Assembly (NCBI GenBank): GCA_963931925.1
Contig: OZ007574.1
Coordinates: 37,025,438 to 37,089,437 of the forward strand
Origin: Onchidella celtica
Taxonomy: Eukaryota > Mollusca > Gastropoda > Systellommatophora > Onchidiidae
Direction: 5' to 3'
DNA length: 64,000 nt
Each line of letters starts with the position of its first letter. The stretch's first letter is position 1. Position numbers and translations under genes: made by a program. The notes beneath the pieces were generated by a model. It did not search any database. It saw nothing but the letters and a program-made list of their open reading frames with translations, and was not told where the DNA came from. Of the stretch, positions 1 to 12,305 are shown one piece after another.

Positions 1-906
1 AATTTGTCAGATCACACAGTGCAAATAAAAACAGAGGCATGTTTTGGCTGTTGTTAATATTATTAGTGTGTATTTATCCTTACTTAAATTCTTTTTTTTT
101 TAAACATTATTTTGAAACAGTATGATCTTGTGCTATTCTTGGCATTGCCAGTTCTTACTTAATAATGTTTAATAGGATGTTGCATTGGTGATAAAGAGAA
201 ATGGTCTGTTGGAGTGGGGGGGGCTTTTCCTCGAGATTTGCAAAACTGGGATTATATATGCATGTTTTTTAGTATGATTAATTAAGTTGGAACATGATGT
301 TTATGTTTTTGACATGTATGGTATATTTTTGGTTACATTATAATTATGGTAAGATTCCTTATTGCTTTGATCCAGCATATTTTGTAGTGTAGAGCTGTAG
401 TATAGTTATAAGGGTTTAAAGGGCAATGTTTTGGTTAAGTTTACTGTGATTCCTTTCCTGTGGACGAGTTATGTACCTAGGGAAAATGATTATTTTAGTT
501 GATAAAAAAATCCTGCAGTTCATGATTTCTTGGCCTAGATGGCAGTCGCACCATCACGTATAGCACACATATAATCATGTGCATATTATAACCAGTTATT
601 TTCATTTTCAAGAGTTCATGTTGGACTAGGATTGGGTTTTTGATAAGTGGCACCAGAATCTTCCTCACCTATTGCATATTAATTTTTTTTCAAAGGTGTG
701 TCAGTCGCTGATTTGTGTAATAGAATACATGTAATTTTTTTTTTTATTCATTTAAAATGACGTGCAATGAGAATTACTGTCTCCATTGCAATCAGCCAAG
801 TAAAAAGAATCATTATGTAAGTGATAGAATGTCGTCAAAGAGCTTCATGTTTTTTTTGTTTTTTTTTGCAGTATCTCACATTTATACTAAAAAAATGTTA
901 ATGTAG
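1..906. other. AT-rich non-coding DNA
   Basis: No open frame of note and no recognisable repeat. There are several poly-T runs. It could be intron or intergenic. Confidence 0.5.
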
Positions 907-908
907 TA

Positions 909-1733
909 CAGTAGTCTCCGCCTACCCGGTCAACGGGAGACAGAAAAAGCGGGTTCTTAGGCGGACCGGGCACTTAGGCGGATACCAAAGGATGCCACCC
1001 ATATTTGACTATCCGTGTCCATGGCTTATCCCCATTGATTGCTCGGTCCTGGGTCGTGACCTCATAATGAAAATTAAGCGTTGAACATTTAAAAATTATT
1101 TTTTTTTTGCAAATGGTCAAAGTTACAACTTATGGCTAGCAGAATGCGCTTTTCCTACAGTGATGATTGTGTACCGAATGGAATGATTCAGACTGAACAA
1201 TCAAGCTGTGAATCACAGATGCCGATTTTAGACGACATGAGGCCCAGTGATACCCTGTGAAATAACCACAATCAGCCCTAAGTACATGTGCCATGCAAAC
1301 CAAGCACGTGGTCAATTATGTATAAAATTCTGCCCCTCGAGTTAGACAACAATAGATGTTAGGCTAGGTGATGACTATGCTAATTTAGTCTAGGAGTGGC
1401 CTGCTTGCACATGGAAGACGTCACTGGGCTCCATCCTTTGTAGTGTACGGTTCGCCTCCCCATACCTTCCCTCCGCCCGCTCTTTTTCACTGTACTGTGT
1501 GGCTTTGTTCTATCCTGTCTATTTGAAAGAGAATTTTGCATCTAATAATATGTACATTTTACGTAAAAGTGTGCTCATCTCTTGGTCAAATGCCGGGTTC
1601 TTAGGCGGAATTTTCGTTTTAGAGCGGGTCCTTACGCATGTAAATTACAGTGACAAAATTCGGTTTCGCGGCCACAGCAGGTTCTAAGGCAGATCGGGTT
1701 CTAAGACGGTGAGTTCTTAGACAGAGACCACTG
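909..1733. mobile_element. TA-flanked inverted-repeat DNA element (pogo/Tc1-like MITE)
   Basis: The left end CAGTAGTCTCCGCCTA matches the reverse complement of the right end (CAGTGGTCTCTGTCTA) with three mismatches. TA lies immediately outside both ends (907-908 and 1734-1735), as expected for Tc1/mariner/pogo insertions. Variants of GGTTCTTAGGCGGA recur near both ends (about 951, 968, 1592, 1622, 1676, 1694, 1711). There is no transposase frame, so it is non-autonomous. The superfamily is inferred from the TA target and the CAGT start. Confidence 0.7.
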
Positions 1734-1735
1734 TA

Positions 1736-2599
1736 TCAGTAAGTAGTAAACTTTATGGGTCAGTTTTTGCCCATAATACCACTTTGTAAATTATACATGT
1801 AATTTTGAACTATGACAGTGCCTTTGTTACTTTATTACTTTTTTATCATTCATGGCAAATGTGAAGTTAATGCCAGATGCATCCCATGTTATAATTTTAA
1901 CGCCTGATACTTTGCCAGCCCCATAATATCCTCAGACTGAGAAATAATGAAGGGGCAGGGGAAAAAACTGGTGATGTCACCATTTCCAGGATGGGGGATA
2001 AAAAAGTAAAGAAAGTATGCAAAAATAATTTTTTCCCATTAAACATATTAAAATAAACTTAATTTCAAATTGAATGTACTTTTAGTCAACCAATTAGTAA
2101 TGATTATTACATGTATTTGGTTTAGAACTGTGAATTGTGATTTTTTCAAAACATCAAAAGTGTGATATTGCCAGTTTTCTCCCTTCGACCCTTCATGTCT
2201 CTAATGTATACACATGTTAATATTATATGTATGAAATAACTTTGGGCTAATGCTGTAGGCCTGTATGCTTTGCTTTTTATACATCATAGCAAGTGTTCCC
2301 TCAACCACTGTACACATATTTGATCAGTGGAAAATTTTCACCAATCTGCCAAACAATGTTAAAGTTTGACTGTACTGTATGTGTTGAGAGATCGCTGGCA
2401 CTAGTGGCAGTAATAAGTCAGTACGGTATCAGTGTGTTCTCTTGATTTAATATTACAATGTATTCCAAAACTCACAGTGATTATGTTGTGAACTATGACT
2501 TAGCATGAAGTGGTTCATGAAATACCATCTGCTGGGATATTACATTTGAAATTGTGCATGATATTGATAATGCAATAATTGTAAGCAAAGTGTTAGATG
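1736..2599. other. Non-coding spacer between two inverted-repeat elements
   Basis: AT-rich, with no supportable gene, RNA or repeat. Confidence 0.5.
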
Positions 2600-2601
2600 T
2601 A

Positions 2602-3426
2602 CAGTAGAGCACTGCATAAAGAACAACCCCAGACAGAAATAAAATTTCTTTATATCACTAGTTCTTTATTTCAGTCAACCTCACACACACACATTTTTTC
2701 TGTCACCCCAACCCCCTCGCTTTTGTGCACATTCTTCATGCCCAGTGCTTTTCTCTTTCCCCAAAACCAGTGTCATATTTCACACTAAATATGATACAAC
2801 ATTGACGACTTCGCCATATTGTACTTTTTGCAAATGTCAACTTTAGACATCTTCCCACTGTCTACCTCCCGTAAGACTTGCATTTTGAAATCCAAAGAGT
2901 AGGACATTCTCTTTTTGGAGCTCATGTTCACCAACGAAAATTATAGTGCTATTAGTTTGCTGAAGAAACAGAATCTAGATCTAGATCAAAAATCAATTGG
3001 GAGAGACTTTCACAACTTTAAGCTTCACAATCCACAACAAAGCCACGTGAGAAAGATGAAGAATGGAGCGACGGGCAAAATGTACACACTCACTAAGCCT
3101 ACACACTACACTGGAGACACAACGATCGATAATCTATTTTTAGATCTACGCCGCTGACAATTGTTAATAGCGCACGCGAGTGAGTTACCGGGTGGTGCCT
3201 ACTCTGTTGTCCTGGGGCCCGCCCTGCGTGGGCTGTTTCGTTACTTGTAAACAAAGAAGAAAAAGACGTTTGTGGACATAAACATGAGTTCATTAAAACC
3301 GCCAGTTCGTTGTTACATGCGTTAAGATTTTATTGAAATAATAAAAAAAAAAAATGGGGCACAGACATGCGTTCGTTATTTCCATCAGTTCGTTTCAAGC
3401 GTGTTCATTACAAGTGTGCTCTACTG
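2602..3426. mobile_element. Second TA-flanked inverted-repeat element
   Basis: Left end CAGTAGAGCAC is matched exactly by the reverse complement of the right end, followed by weaker similarity out to a shared GAAC. TA flanks both ends (2600-2601, 3427-3428). Its length, 825 bp, equals that of the element at 909-1733, though the interiors are not clearly alignable. Motifs like GTTCGTTATTTCC and GTTCATTA recur near the right end. No transposase frame is present. Confidence 0.65.
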
Positions 3427-3428
3427 TA

Positions 3429-6400
3429 CATTTTACAGTGATCTCTCACAATCCCAGCTGCTTTTGTTTGTTGTGCCAATTTGGTATTTTGAGAAGATGT
3501 AGATTTTGATGGGGATTTCAGTGGTGTTTGGAAACTTATGTTTTGCTCAGAGTGACAATAAAAAGAAAAGACACATAGAGTTTAAAATGTGAAATTGTTT
3601 TTGGTCTTTTACAAATCGGCAAACTTTTTAGTCATGACAGAACAGAAAGCAGTAGAATTACATGATCAGATGGTTGGATGAGATTCTGTGCCTTTTGCTG
3701 GGACTTTCAACTTTTTTTTTATTCATTTATAATCAACGTGTGCTTAATGATGGACCTAATTAATATGAGAGGATTGGGGACCCTTTATTTATTTATTTTG
3801 TTTTTTACCAGTAAGTTAAGAGACAACTGTGCAAGTACATGTATATATATACTTGAATCTCAATGGGTTTGCCACTAGATTACAGATTTTGTAGAGTTTG
3901 TGGATCACTGGGAGTGGGAAATAGGAGACATTCACTGATAATACATGTACATATTATTGGGAGGTGTAGTCTATATTTATGCCTATGGAGGGCTGCATTG
4001 TAAACTATTCTGTCTATTGGAACTCAACCTCTTAAAGACATTGAGATACTAGGCATGCTTGTAGTCCTTGACAACCCCCGCAGGTTGTGTTGTAAATTGG
4101 GGTTAAATTCTGAAAACTAAGTATTAAAAGTAAATCATCTTTTTTAAAAGTAGCGTAACTTTAAGTGTGATAAACTTGTCCAGGTTTTTGCTTCCGATGA
4201 AAAATTTGTTAAAACCCAGTCACGGTAGTTTACCATGTACATGTAGCTCTCGATATTGTCCCCTCCTATTTTATTTTTGTTAATCAGAGGTGTTATGCCA
4301 TCAACCATGAAAAGTCTTTCAAAAAAAATTTCATATCATTGTTTTCTCATAAGTTTTCTTTAAGGAGAAACAATACATGTTAATAGCCTGTATATTACAG
4401 TTATTGTGAAACAGTAATAGATATTGTGTCTATCTCACACCTTGTACATCATCATAACCCTGAAATAAATTTCACCCATGGCCTTTAATAATCAAATCAT
4501 TTTGTGTGATGGGCAGTTGGTGCTGTGAAAACAGACAGGCACCTTCAGAACTTTGTGCAGATCATAAAGCTTTTTGTGTTTAACATAAGTCTTCACTTTT
4601 CTCACGTTGAGGGCATTCTTTTTTGGTTAATTCTTTAAGTTCATTTTTTCCCTCCACTTTTCAAGCTTGCATTACTCCACTTAAGAAATTGTTTCTTATG
4701 TGAATACAGTGGATCACATTTACACTATACCTAGCTTTGATATTCATTACTTTACTCAGCAACTTTTTTAATTTTAGACTACTTTATCTTGTTGAAATGG
4801 TTGTGTATTCAAATAATCTGTTGATACTTGTATAAGCTTAACACTTACTCCAGAAAAATGCAAGTATTGAAGTTCAGTTTGAGGGGTTTCTTGTTTTCTT
4901 GTTCTGTTGTTTTGTTGTGTGAGCATGATACCTGGGCAATAATCACTGCATGCTAAAAATTGTAACTGAGATTGTGCCAGAAGGGCGCTGCTGCATAATT
5001 TTGTTCAGCATCACGTTTGCTGCTATTAATTGAGGGATGTGAATCAAAATGGAATTATCATAAGGTAACATCTCCAAATCATTGTCCCATCATCACTTCT
5101 AAACACAGATTTAATCACCAGTTCTCTGCGTTGTGTGAAAGACTGCCCAAAATCACGATTGCAACCTCTCTTACAGCCTCAGTTACATAATTTTCCAACG
5201 AATGAATTTGTTCTCAAATTTCTAAAGTTATGACCTAATAAAAACTGACTTTGCATCTACTGAGATTAAAAAACACAGGCACATTATTGATTTAATTATA
5301 AATTATTGTACAGCTCTATGTATTTTCAGGTCAGCCTCTAAAATCAATAGTACAATAAAATTAAACAACTCCTTCATTGACATTTTCAATAAAAAGTTGT
5401 GTTTTATTATCATCATATGACAGAAGTTCAAAGTCCATAGTAATTTGAGTTCTACTGCATACAATAAAATGGTGAGTGCAAAACCTGTCATTCTCATCTA
5501 TTCATTTTATTTAGGGCATTCTCTCAAAGCACCTAGACTAAACCACTGTGACATCTGTCATCCTCAAATTTTTGTCATGCAATATACAAACAAATCTGGA
5601 TGAAACTGCTTACTGAGCAGTAATACTAATGCTTTCATTAATGTAACTGCTAAATTTTGTATGTCTATAAAAAATATGAACATGATTCTTAACTGTGAAT
5701 TGAGACAATGAGACACATAATGATTGATACATTAGTATTGTATATCACTAGTGAATGAAATAACTGACATTTTTTTGAGGTAGAAAACACCTGTCTTTTG
5801 GGGTCCTGAACAGCAAGTTTAATAGACATCTCATGTGGCTGATATTTTAATGAAAGAATCTCTAGAGATACTGCAGTATTGGGGTACATGCAATGAAAAA
5901 ACATGTGCAGCTCAGACTCACTTTAGCCAGAGAACAAATGAATAATGCTCTCACTGTATTAACAGTGTTGTTAAATCAACTACAGCATACATAACTTTGC
6001 CTTGGAAACTCAGGAATATGACTATTTCACAAGTAAAGAGGATGAATAGTCAGGAATCTCATCCTTTTTAAACCCACTCCCAAATTTATATTAATTATTA
6101 TTACAATACAATATCTTTGAAAACAGCGCAGTTCTAAATGACAAATTCTTGAGTCGATGATAACTTTATCTGGCACTTTCATGTCTTTCGTCTTCTTTTT
6201 AGACCACATTTTAGCAATGATAAAAAAAAACAAAAAACATGCAAGGTGACAATGAAAACCTCTCAGACACATCAAAAACGCAAAGAAACCTGTATTATAT
6301 GAATTTCATCCCTGCTTCATTATCCCTAAAAAGGCTTTTTAAAGGCTGGAATCTTTTTGAAAATGGCCGTCAAGTATCAGAGAACATTTTTATTATAACT

Positions 6401-6999
6401 AGATCCCTGCTGGAGTGGAGATTTTTCACATTCATTTCATTCAATCAAACACACAGATATCATGAATCAGAGTTCCTATGCTAGTTTTATTTGAAAGGGA
6501 AAAAAAAAAAACCTAGCCATATTTCATCCCTCTCAAGCCAGCATTCTAGTACTCTATTAGTAATGACTACACACAGCCAGACAACAACTACTATATTATT
6601 ATTACACTACAATATAAGTCTCTTCACCTCAACACCAAACAATCATCACATCTTTAACAATTTGATTGCTCAGGCCTTAAAGAGAAAAGTTTCCCTTCAC
6701 TGCTGAGGTTTCTGGAAACTTTCAAAGAAAACTAGATCACCTCATTCAAAAGGTTGTCAATTCCCAAACCAGAAAAAGAGAACACTTATTTACAAAGGGG
6801 AGTCACTCAGTTATATTAGTGTTCTCATACTTCTGATACACCGCACATTTAATGACACTTTTTCCCACTTTGCCTGGAGTGGAAATTCCAACCAGTAGCA
6901 ATACTGGAAAAGTAACTTGAGTCGAGGTTAGCAACCAAAGTAATAATAAAATATTTTCATACCCATTAATTACTGAATAAAATCTAACATGGCAGTCTA
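3429..6999. other. Non-coding DNA, possibly including the 3' UTR of the minus-strand gene
   Basis: No convincing exon or repeat was seen. The minus-strand gene ends at 7000, so its 3' UTR should run leftward into this stretch. A minus-strand AATAAA occurs near 6388, but I cannot tell whether it is used. Confidence 0.4.
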
Positions 7000-7185
7000 T
7001 CACAATGGATAATTTTTGGAAGTCTTTGCATCAGCAATTCGTGTAGCTTCTTCAGATCTTGATTTGTCATCAATAAACTTCAAACCTCTGCATCTTCTGC
7101 CTGTGACAGGGTCAACTGTGCGACCAATGGGAAAAACGACTTCTGTGATTTCATGTTCCACCTCGACCGATAATCTTTCATTCAT
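7000..7185 (-). CDS. Probable terminal exon of an unidentified gene
   Basis: The segment is open from 7185 to a TGA at 7000-7002 and encodes about 61 residues, beginning MNERLSVEVEHEITEVVFPI and including VDPVTGRRCRGLKFIDD. It is preceded on the minus strand by a pyrimidine-rich tract ending TTTGTTTACAG, a good 3' splice site, so the first ATG is probably internal rather than a start. The reading phase (0) agrees with the next exon upstream at 7714-7794. The composition is charged and soluble, with no membrane segment. I do not recognise the family. Confidence 0.6.
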   Translation of the reverse strand: MNERLSVEVEHEITEVVFPIGRTVDPVTGRRCRGLKFIDDKSRSEEATRIADAKTSKNYPL

Positions 7186-7713
7186 CTGTAAACAAAGAAA
7201 AAGGATAAATTAATGATAAAAAAGACATTTATTTGGTTACAAAAAGCCATTTGAAGATTACCTTCAAAAACATTGAAAGTATTTTAGGTGGTGGACAAAT
7301 ATGATTTACTTCCTTCCTTTGGTGTTTTTTCTCTAAAAAAAAATTCTTACATGATGATAACTGCTACTTGTTTTTTTATCGCTGAGTTAATTTTCTATAG
7401 AATACTGTACCATACTGATACCTAGCTCACTTGCCAGCTAGCTGAACATACTTGATGCAGAAGAGAGATAGCATCACATCAACTGCTATTCCACCATTCA
7501 TTCGAATTGGTGAGAATAATACAAATATAGATAATATGGATATTACGATAAAGCAGGGCCTAACACTTGCACAAACTCAAGATTTGATTTCCTGGTAGGT
7601 GGGAATTAATAAAATTCTCATGATTATTCCCACCACAGCCGGCAGGCTTGATTTCAGCATACAGAAAAGAAGGGGCAAAATAGTAAATAATTCAAGAATT
7701 GTCCATGAAATAC
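7186..7713 (-). other. Inferred intron
   Basis: Lies between a GT donor at the end of exon 7714-7794 and the TTTACAG acceptor before 7185. AT-rich, with no element seen inside. Confidence 0.5.
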
Positions 7714-7794
7714 CTTAACTAGTTTGACAATATCACCAGAATTCACTTTAACAGCATTCTCCGCAGCTTTGAAGTCTTCTGGCTCAGGGAAAAA
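7714..7794 (-). CDS. Probable internal exon of the same unidentified gene
   Basis: An 81-bp segment (27 codons, phase 0 at both ends) encoding FFPEPEDFKAAENAVKVNSG then DIVKLVK. The upstream border is CTCTTCACAG and the downstream border is AAG followed by GTATTT, both acceptable splice sites. Exact phase agreement with the exons on either side is the main support. Confidence 0.55.
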
Positions 7795-9116
7795 CTGTGA
7801 AGAGAGACAAAAACTTATGGGAATGTGGACAAACAATAGCTCCAGAAGAATCAGGCTGTTGTTGGACAAGACAAGCCAATGTCCTAAGAGGACGGGAGAT
7901 AATTTAAGCGCCACATTCACTGAAATAGCCCTCGTCTATTCTAAGAAAACTGCTTCTATGTTGAGATGTAATATGTATGATCAGCATAAGATTCTTTATA
8001 AGATACACTTTTTGTATTTGTTTGAAGACTAAAACAGTAATCACCACTGTGATACTTGATCCAGTATTCTCACAAATGGACACCTACTCATATGGTGGTA
8101 AACGTTCTTCAAACTACAACATGCACATCACATGTATTTGATTTCATTCTGACTACTCTATACATATTATATGTGATTATAAATAAATTAATTTACACAT
8201 CATCCTTTCATGATTTGCACTTCCATCTGTGGGCTTTGAACATTGCTACAAAGAAAATCCCAACTTCCACAGTGACAATGTGAATGTTTAAGCACGACAG
8301 CAATAAAGATGACACTATATAAGGGAGTTCCATTTGAGCCACACAATTAGGATATTTCTAGGTAGTCCAGACTGATTTTTACTTTTAATCCTAACTCACC
8401 AGTTATGGTCTAATCTGATGGAGTTTGCTTTTCCAAGAATTTTGATAATGATACCAACTTTATTATTCTAGCTTTAAGGCTGGTTGAAAGTTATGGCGTT
8501 TTCAAAAGTGAAAAGACACCTCGAATTTTGCTACCTTCTGCAAATTGCATGATAGCTGAACTTTGACCGCCCATAAAATGACAGTTTATTGAGTCAAGGC
8601 ATTGACAATTTTCAGTTCCCAGGTCAAGGGGGTGTACATTTCGCTCAATTTTTTTCGAGGGGCACTATTATAATGCAAGCATCTATTTTACTTTTGTTGG
8701 TCATCAAACTTCATCCGACGTCAATTTTTTACAAGGGAGACAAAAATAATGCTTTTTTCTTTTTAATTGAAAAGGAAGTCATTTGTGTTCTGCCATTGAC
8801 TTTGCACTGAGCGTCGAACAAAGGTGACGAAATCAAGCATTGGGCAGGTCGATAAAAACAGTTAGCGTTTTGTGCCGAAACATGTCCAACGTCTGACTTT
8901 GGCATACCCTTATGATACAAAGGCTGGAGTTCATTTGCGTATAATTCTGATCCTGTTTGATGTTTCCACCAGTGTCTCAGTCAAAAAACTTTTGAACAAA
9001 TGATTTTTAAAGGAATTTCAACTTAAAACACGATGAAAAATTTACTGAATTAAACCTCATATTTATCTGGCTTTCTGTGTGGGTTATTGTCATTGGTGTG
9101 ACACTCTGTGATCCTT
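7795..9116. other. Intronic, non-coding DNA
   Basis: Left part of the large gap between the exons at 10570 and 7794. No other exon is clear, though a missed one is possible. No repeat recognised. Confidence 0.4.
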
Positions 9117-9250
9117 TATTATAATAATAATAATAATAATAATAAATGGCATTTATATAGCGCTTAACCCTGTTCCACAGGCTCTAAGCGCTTTACAGAA
9201 CTTATTTACTACTTTACAAACGCATTCACTCCCACATTCTAATTGTACAT
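9117..9250. repeat. AAT microsatellite with an AGCGCTT-containing repeat tail
   Basis: An (AAT)n run at about 9119-9145 is followed by GGCATTTATATAGCGCTTA and then CTCTAAGCGCTTTACA, an internally palindromic pair of AGCGCTT motifs. I recognise this association as a common dispersed repeat in marine invertebrates. The family name is not certain. Confidence 0.5.
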
Positions 9251-9499
9251 AATATGCACACAATCTCATGTCAACCACAGAGCAGAATGGAGCTGCCTGC
9301 AAGGCGCTAAACACACTGCACTGCTTCTTTCCCTCTCGCTGTCTCACTCACTCTCTCTCTCTATCTCGGAGCAAATTGTAACGAAGCCTGTTAGGCGCAG
9401 ATCACAACTCACAACAGTTCACAACTCACATCAGTTCGCAACTCACAACTCAAATAATATTTGAAAATTTATTAATAACAATATATATTTTAATAATGA

Positions 9500-9847
9500 A
9501 TAATAATAAATTTTTGTTGTTGCTGGTGGGGGAGGGGGGATGATATGGATAAATCTTAATCTATTAATTTCAATTTCAATTTTGCCCGGGCAGCGGCCTT
9601 TCGGCCTGCTCTTTACGATTTCCAACTGCCAAGGTATCTTTAACGTGCGCAACGTGCACACGGGCCCTCCGAATTTTTCCGTCCTTATCCGAGAAGACTA
9701 GGTACTCGATCCTACCCCCCAATAGGACCAGGGACTTGAAAATATGAGAAAAATCCAATTTCCAACATGCCTGCACTGCCCGGGTTTAGCAAGGATTTCA
9801 CCCTTGGCATGAGAGGCGAGCACCTTGCCTCTAGACCACCTTGTCCC
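9500..9847 (-). mobile_element. tRNA-derived SINE, minus strand
   Basis: Read on the minus strand from 9847, it begins GGGGACAAGGTGGTCTAG, a tRNA-like head with a box A-like region. The box B region is damaged. The body contains GTACCTAGTCTTCTCGGAT, then TGTGCACGTTGC and CCTTGGCAGTTGGA, and ends near a CCCGGGCAAAATT motif and an A-rich tail. It matches the plus-strand copy at 33738-34120 across its whole length, which defines the family. An extra stretch after the head makes the two copies differ in length. Confidence 0.75.
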
Positions 9848-10569
9848 CATTATGAATATGAGTGGGTCAAATAGGTATGCACAGCTCAAGGTGAAAATGG
9901 AAAGACTATGTCTTGTTCAGGCAATAAAAACACACATTAAATAATAGACAAGATAGTATCTTTCGACAGAGGAAAACTTGAACCTTATTTTGATGTAGGA
10001 TGCATGCCACAAAACACACAGCAGTAGTAGCTTTGTAATGTTGGCCTAAAATAATGCTAAAATGGGATTTCACCCCTTTAGCGGGTCAGTTTGGACTACC
10101 TAATACTACAACGACACAACTTTAAGAGCGTCCGTGAATCAGTGGGGATGGGGTCATAGGAGCTCCCTTCCAAAATTAGTTCCCTGGATTGATGTTTTTA
10201 GAAAATGTACAGTTCACTCACAATGTGCCTGAATAAAGTTGTGTATATGGTACTCCTTCCCCGTATAAAAATCAAGGTACTAAAAATTCAGGAGGCAAAC
10301 AAATATAATTCAATCAACCACATCCCCTTTCAAATTTTTCAAGTTCAAATCAACCGGAAACTAAAGAAAACATTCAACTAAAATGCAAAATAATACACTT
10401 AACAGCTAGTTTTGTTGGAGCCCACAACAAAAAAGAATGATGGAAATCAAGTCTCAGAAAAGTCAACAGTAAATGAACGAATCCATTCATTTAACCATGC
10501 AACGTAATAAACTTAGGAGTTGGACCAGCCAGGACTGAATTTATGGCCATAAAATTGCAGTATCCTTAC
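9848..10569. other. Non-coding, probably intronic DNA
   Basis: Lies between the SINE and the exon at 10570. Nothing else recognised. Confidence 0.4.
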
Positions 10570-10716
10570 CATGTTTAAGTGTTTGTCGAATACCTGTTGC
10601 ACTACTCTAACATTGACAATTCTTGGTTTCAAAGCTTCTCTGTGAAGCACTTGTCCAAGCAGCATAAGTTTTGATGCCATGCTCTTGACCACCCTCTCTG
10701 TTACTGTTAGATGGAT
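10570..10716 (-). CDS. Probable internal exon of the unidentified gene
   Basis: 147 bp, exactly 49 codons, phase 0 to phase 0, encoding a segment that starts IHLTVTERVVKSMASKLMLL and ends VVQQVFDKHLNM. It is flanked by TTGACAG upstream and GTAAGG downstream, both strong splice signals. The amphipathic, helix-prone sequence looks like real coding sequence. Not recognised. Confidence 0.6.
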
Positions 10717-11028
10717 CTGTCAATTAAGAGAAAAATATACGTATTCAGAAGTCAGGATCATGAAGATGCATGAAGTTCAAACCATGCTAAATTGTAACAC
10801 CTGCCAGGAAAGTCTCTTGGTGGATATAAACAGTCACACCATGTACACTTGCCTACTGTACTGATAAAGCACTAAATGTATAAGATGATGAAGCTTACAG
10901 CTACATATTTACTTGTAGGAACAGGTTCAATGTTTTGCCGTTTGAGTCTGAAGCATACATCCAAGAAATGCAAGAATAATTTACTAATTGTAAATGAAGT
11001 GATTCATCGCTTTGGCTAAAGATTACAC

Positions 11029-11085
11029 AATTTCATTATCCACTTGTGCTTGCTCAGGGTGGTATTTGCTGATGGTAGGAGCAGT
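11029..11085 (-). CDS. Possible upstream exon of the unidentified gene
   Basis: 57 bp, 19 codons, encoding TAPTISKYHPEQAQVDNEI. The acceptor TTTTTCCTCAAACAG is good. The donor would be GTGTAA, which is weak. Without splicing the frame meets a stop two codons later. Phase agrees with the exon at 10570-10716. The frame is also open further upstream to about 11460, so the exon could be longer. Confidence 0.4.
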
Positions 11086-12060
11086 CTGTTTGAGGAAAAA
11101 TCTATATAATGAGTACAAGAATTGTACAACATCATGAATACGTACATTTCTAACTCGAAGCCTGCAGATTAAAGTTTCATCAAGTTTAGAGGGAAAAAGG
11201 TTAGAGTCATAGAGAAAGTTAACTCTTTCTATTATGTATAGCTTCATTGACAGTTGTTGTCTCAACGAAGAATTTTTTAATACAGCATCAGTGCATGTCA
11301 ATGATGTCAGGTTGCATGTGCTTATAATATGACACTGCTTGACACTTAATGACAAAGATGACCATATGCACTTGGCATACTCCTCATCTGTCCTAGAACC
11401 GCTAAAGTTGTAAATCATTTCTGTAACTGGAGCTGACATGACCTTCAAGTGAAAAATCAAAGGTTTAGGGAAATTAAATGCATTGTGTGGTCTTAAGCAT
11501 ATAATTTTTTTTTTTTAAATCATGATAAATCCTTCCTTGACAAGATAACCTGATGTCTGCCGAAAAACAAACAAAATACACTAGATCTACCCCATATAAA
11601 TAATTATTATCTACAGATCTACAATATTCTAAAACAAAACACTTTAAACAAGGCAGTATCATTAGGCTTTTAATGCTATGAGTATGACTATGAAATCTAT
11701 CAATTTCAGCTTGGATCTAGTCTAGATCTAGAGTCTAGATCTAGATCTAGTATTGTTCGCAGTTTTACGAAAATGATCGTGAGCCTTACTAATTTCGGGT
11801 TTCGTAATTTCCAGCAGGTGTTGATAGCACAATCCCTTACAACACCAGATTACAATGATGAATGAAGGTGAAAGCACTGTTAGAAATAAATCTTCTTTGC
11901 TTGTATCGAACCAATGCTTCACGGATTTCAGATAGAGTGCTGCCCCTTATAGCCAATTTGTTTTGTTAAAAAACTGGATTGGAAAATGTTGACGGCACTC
12001 GGCGGTTAAGAAATGCTATTATTACAATAATAATTTACACATTTTTTTCACATTTAAAAA
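11086..12060. other. Non-coding DNA with TCTAGA-rich patch
   Basis: The minus strand is open from about 11460 to 11086, but no second splice border is convincing. At about 11711-11752 there is a short run of overlapping TCTAGATCTAG motifs. Nothing else recognised. Confidence 0.4.
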
Positions 12061-12227
12061 CAGGCTCAAAATTGAATTGTTTGGGACCGTTTTCACTGAA
12101 ACTTGCCCCCTTTTGGTCTCAGAGGTCCGAGGACGAGAGCAGGTCAAGTGTTTGTTAATATGTGTGACTGGGAGCATGATAAATTGATCTTAGCTGTTAA
12201 CCCTGTATTACATGTAGTTTAGCACCT
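12061..12227 (+). repeat. Left arm of a 160-bp inverted repeat
   Basis: This segment is the reverse complement of 13569-13729 with only scattered substitutions and small indels. The two arms bracket the truncated LINE copy and about 260 bp of other DNA. They are probably two oppositely oriented copies of one short dispersed repeat. Only the right arm continues into the GAAGCGTTCTCTATG family of motifs. Confidence 0.75.
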
Positions 12228-12305
12228 TAGAGCACAATCATCATTAAATTTTTTGTGTGGATTTGAACGCTTTACATGTTAATTATTACATTACATTACA
12301 ACAGT

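Noticed and set aside
11086-11460. Extended coding segment upstream of the exon at 11029-11085
   Set aside because: Open but with no clear splice borders and no protein-like composition. Kept only as a possibility in the exon entry.
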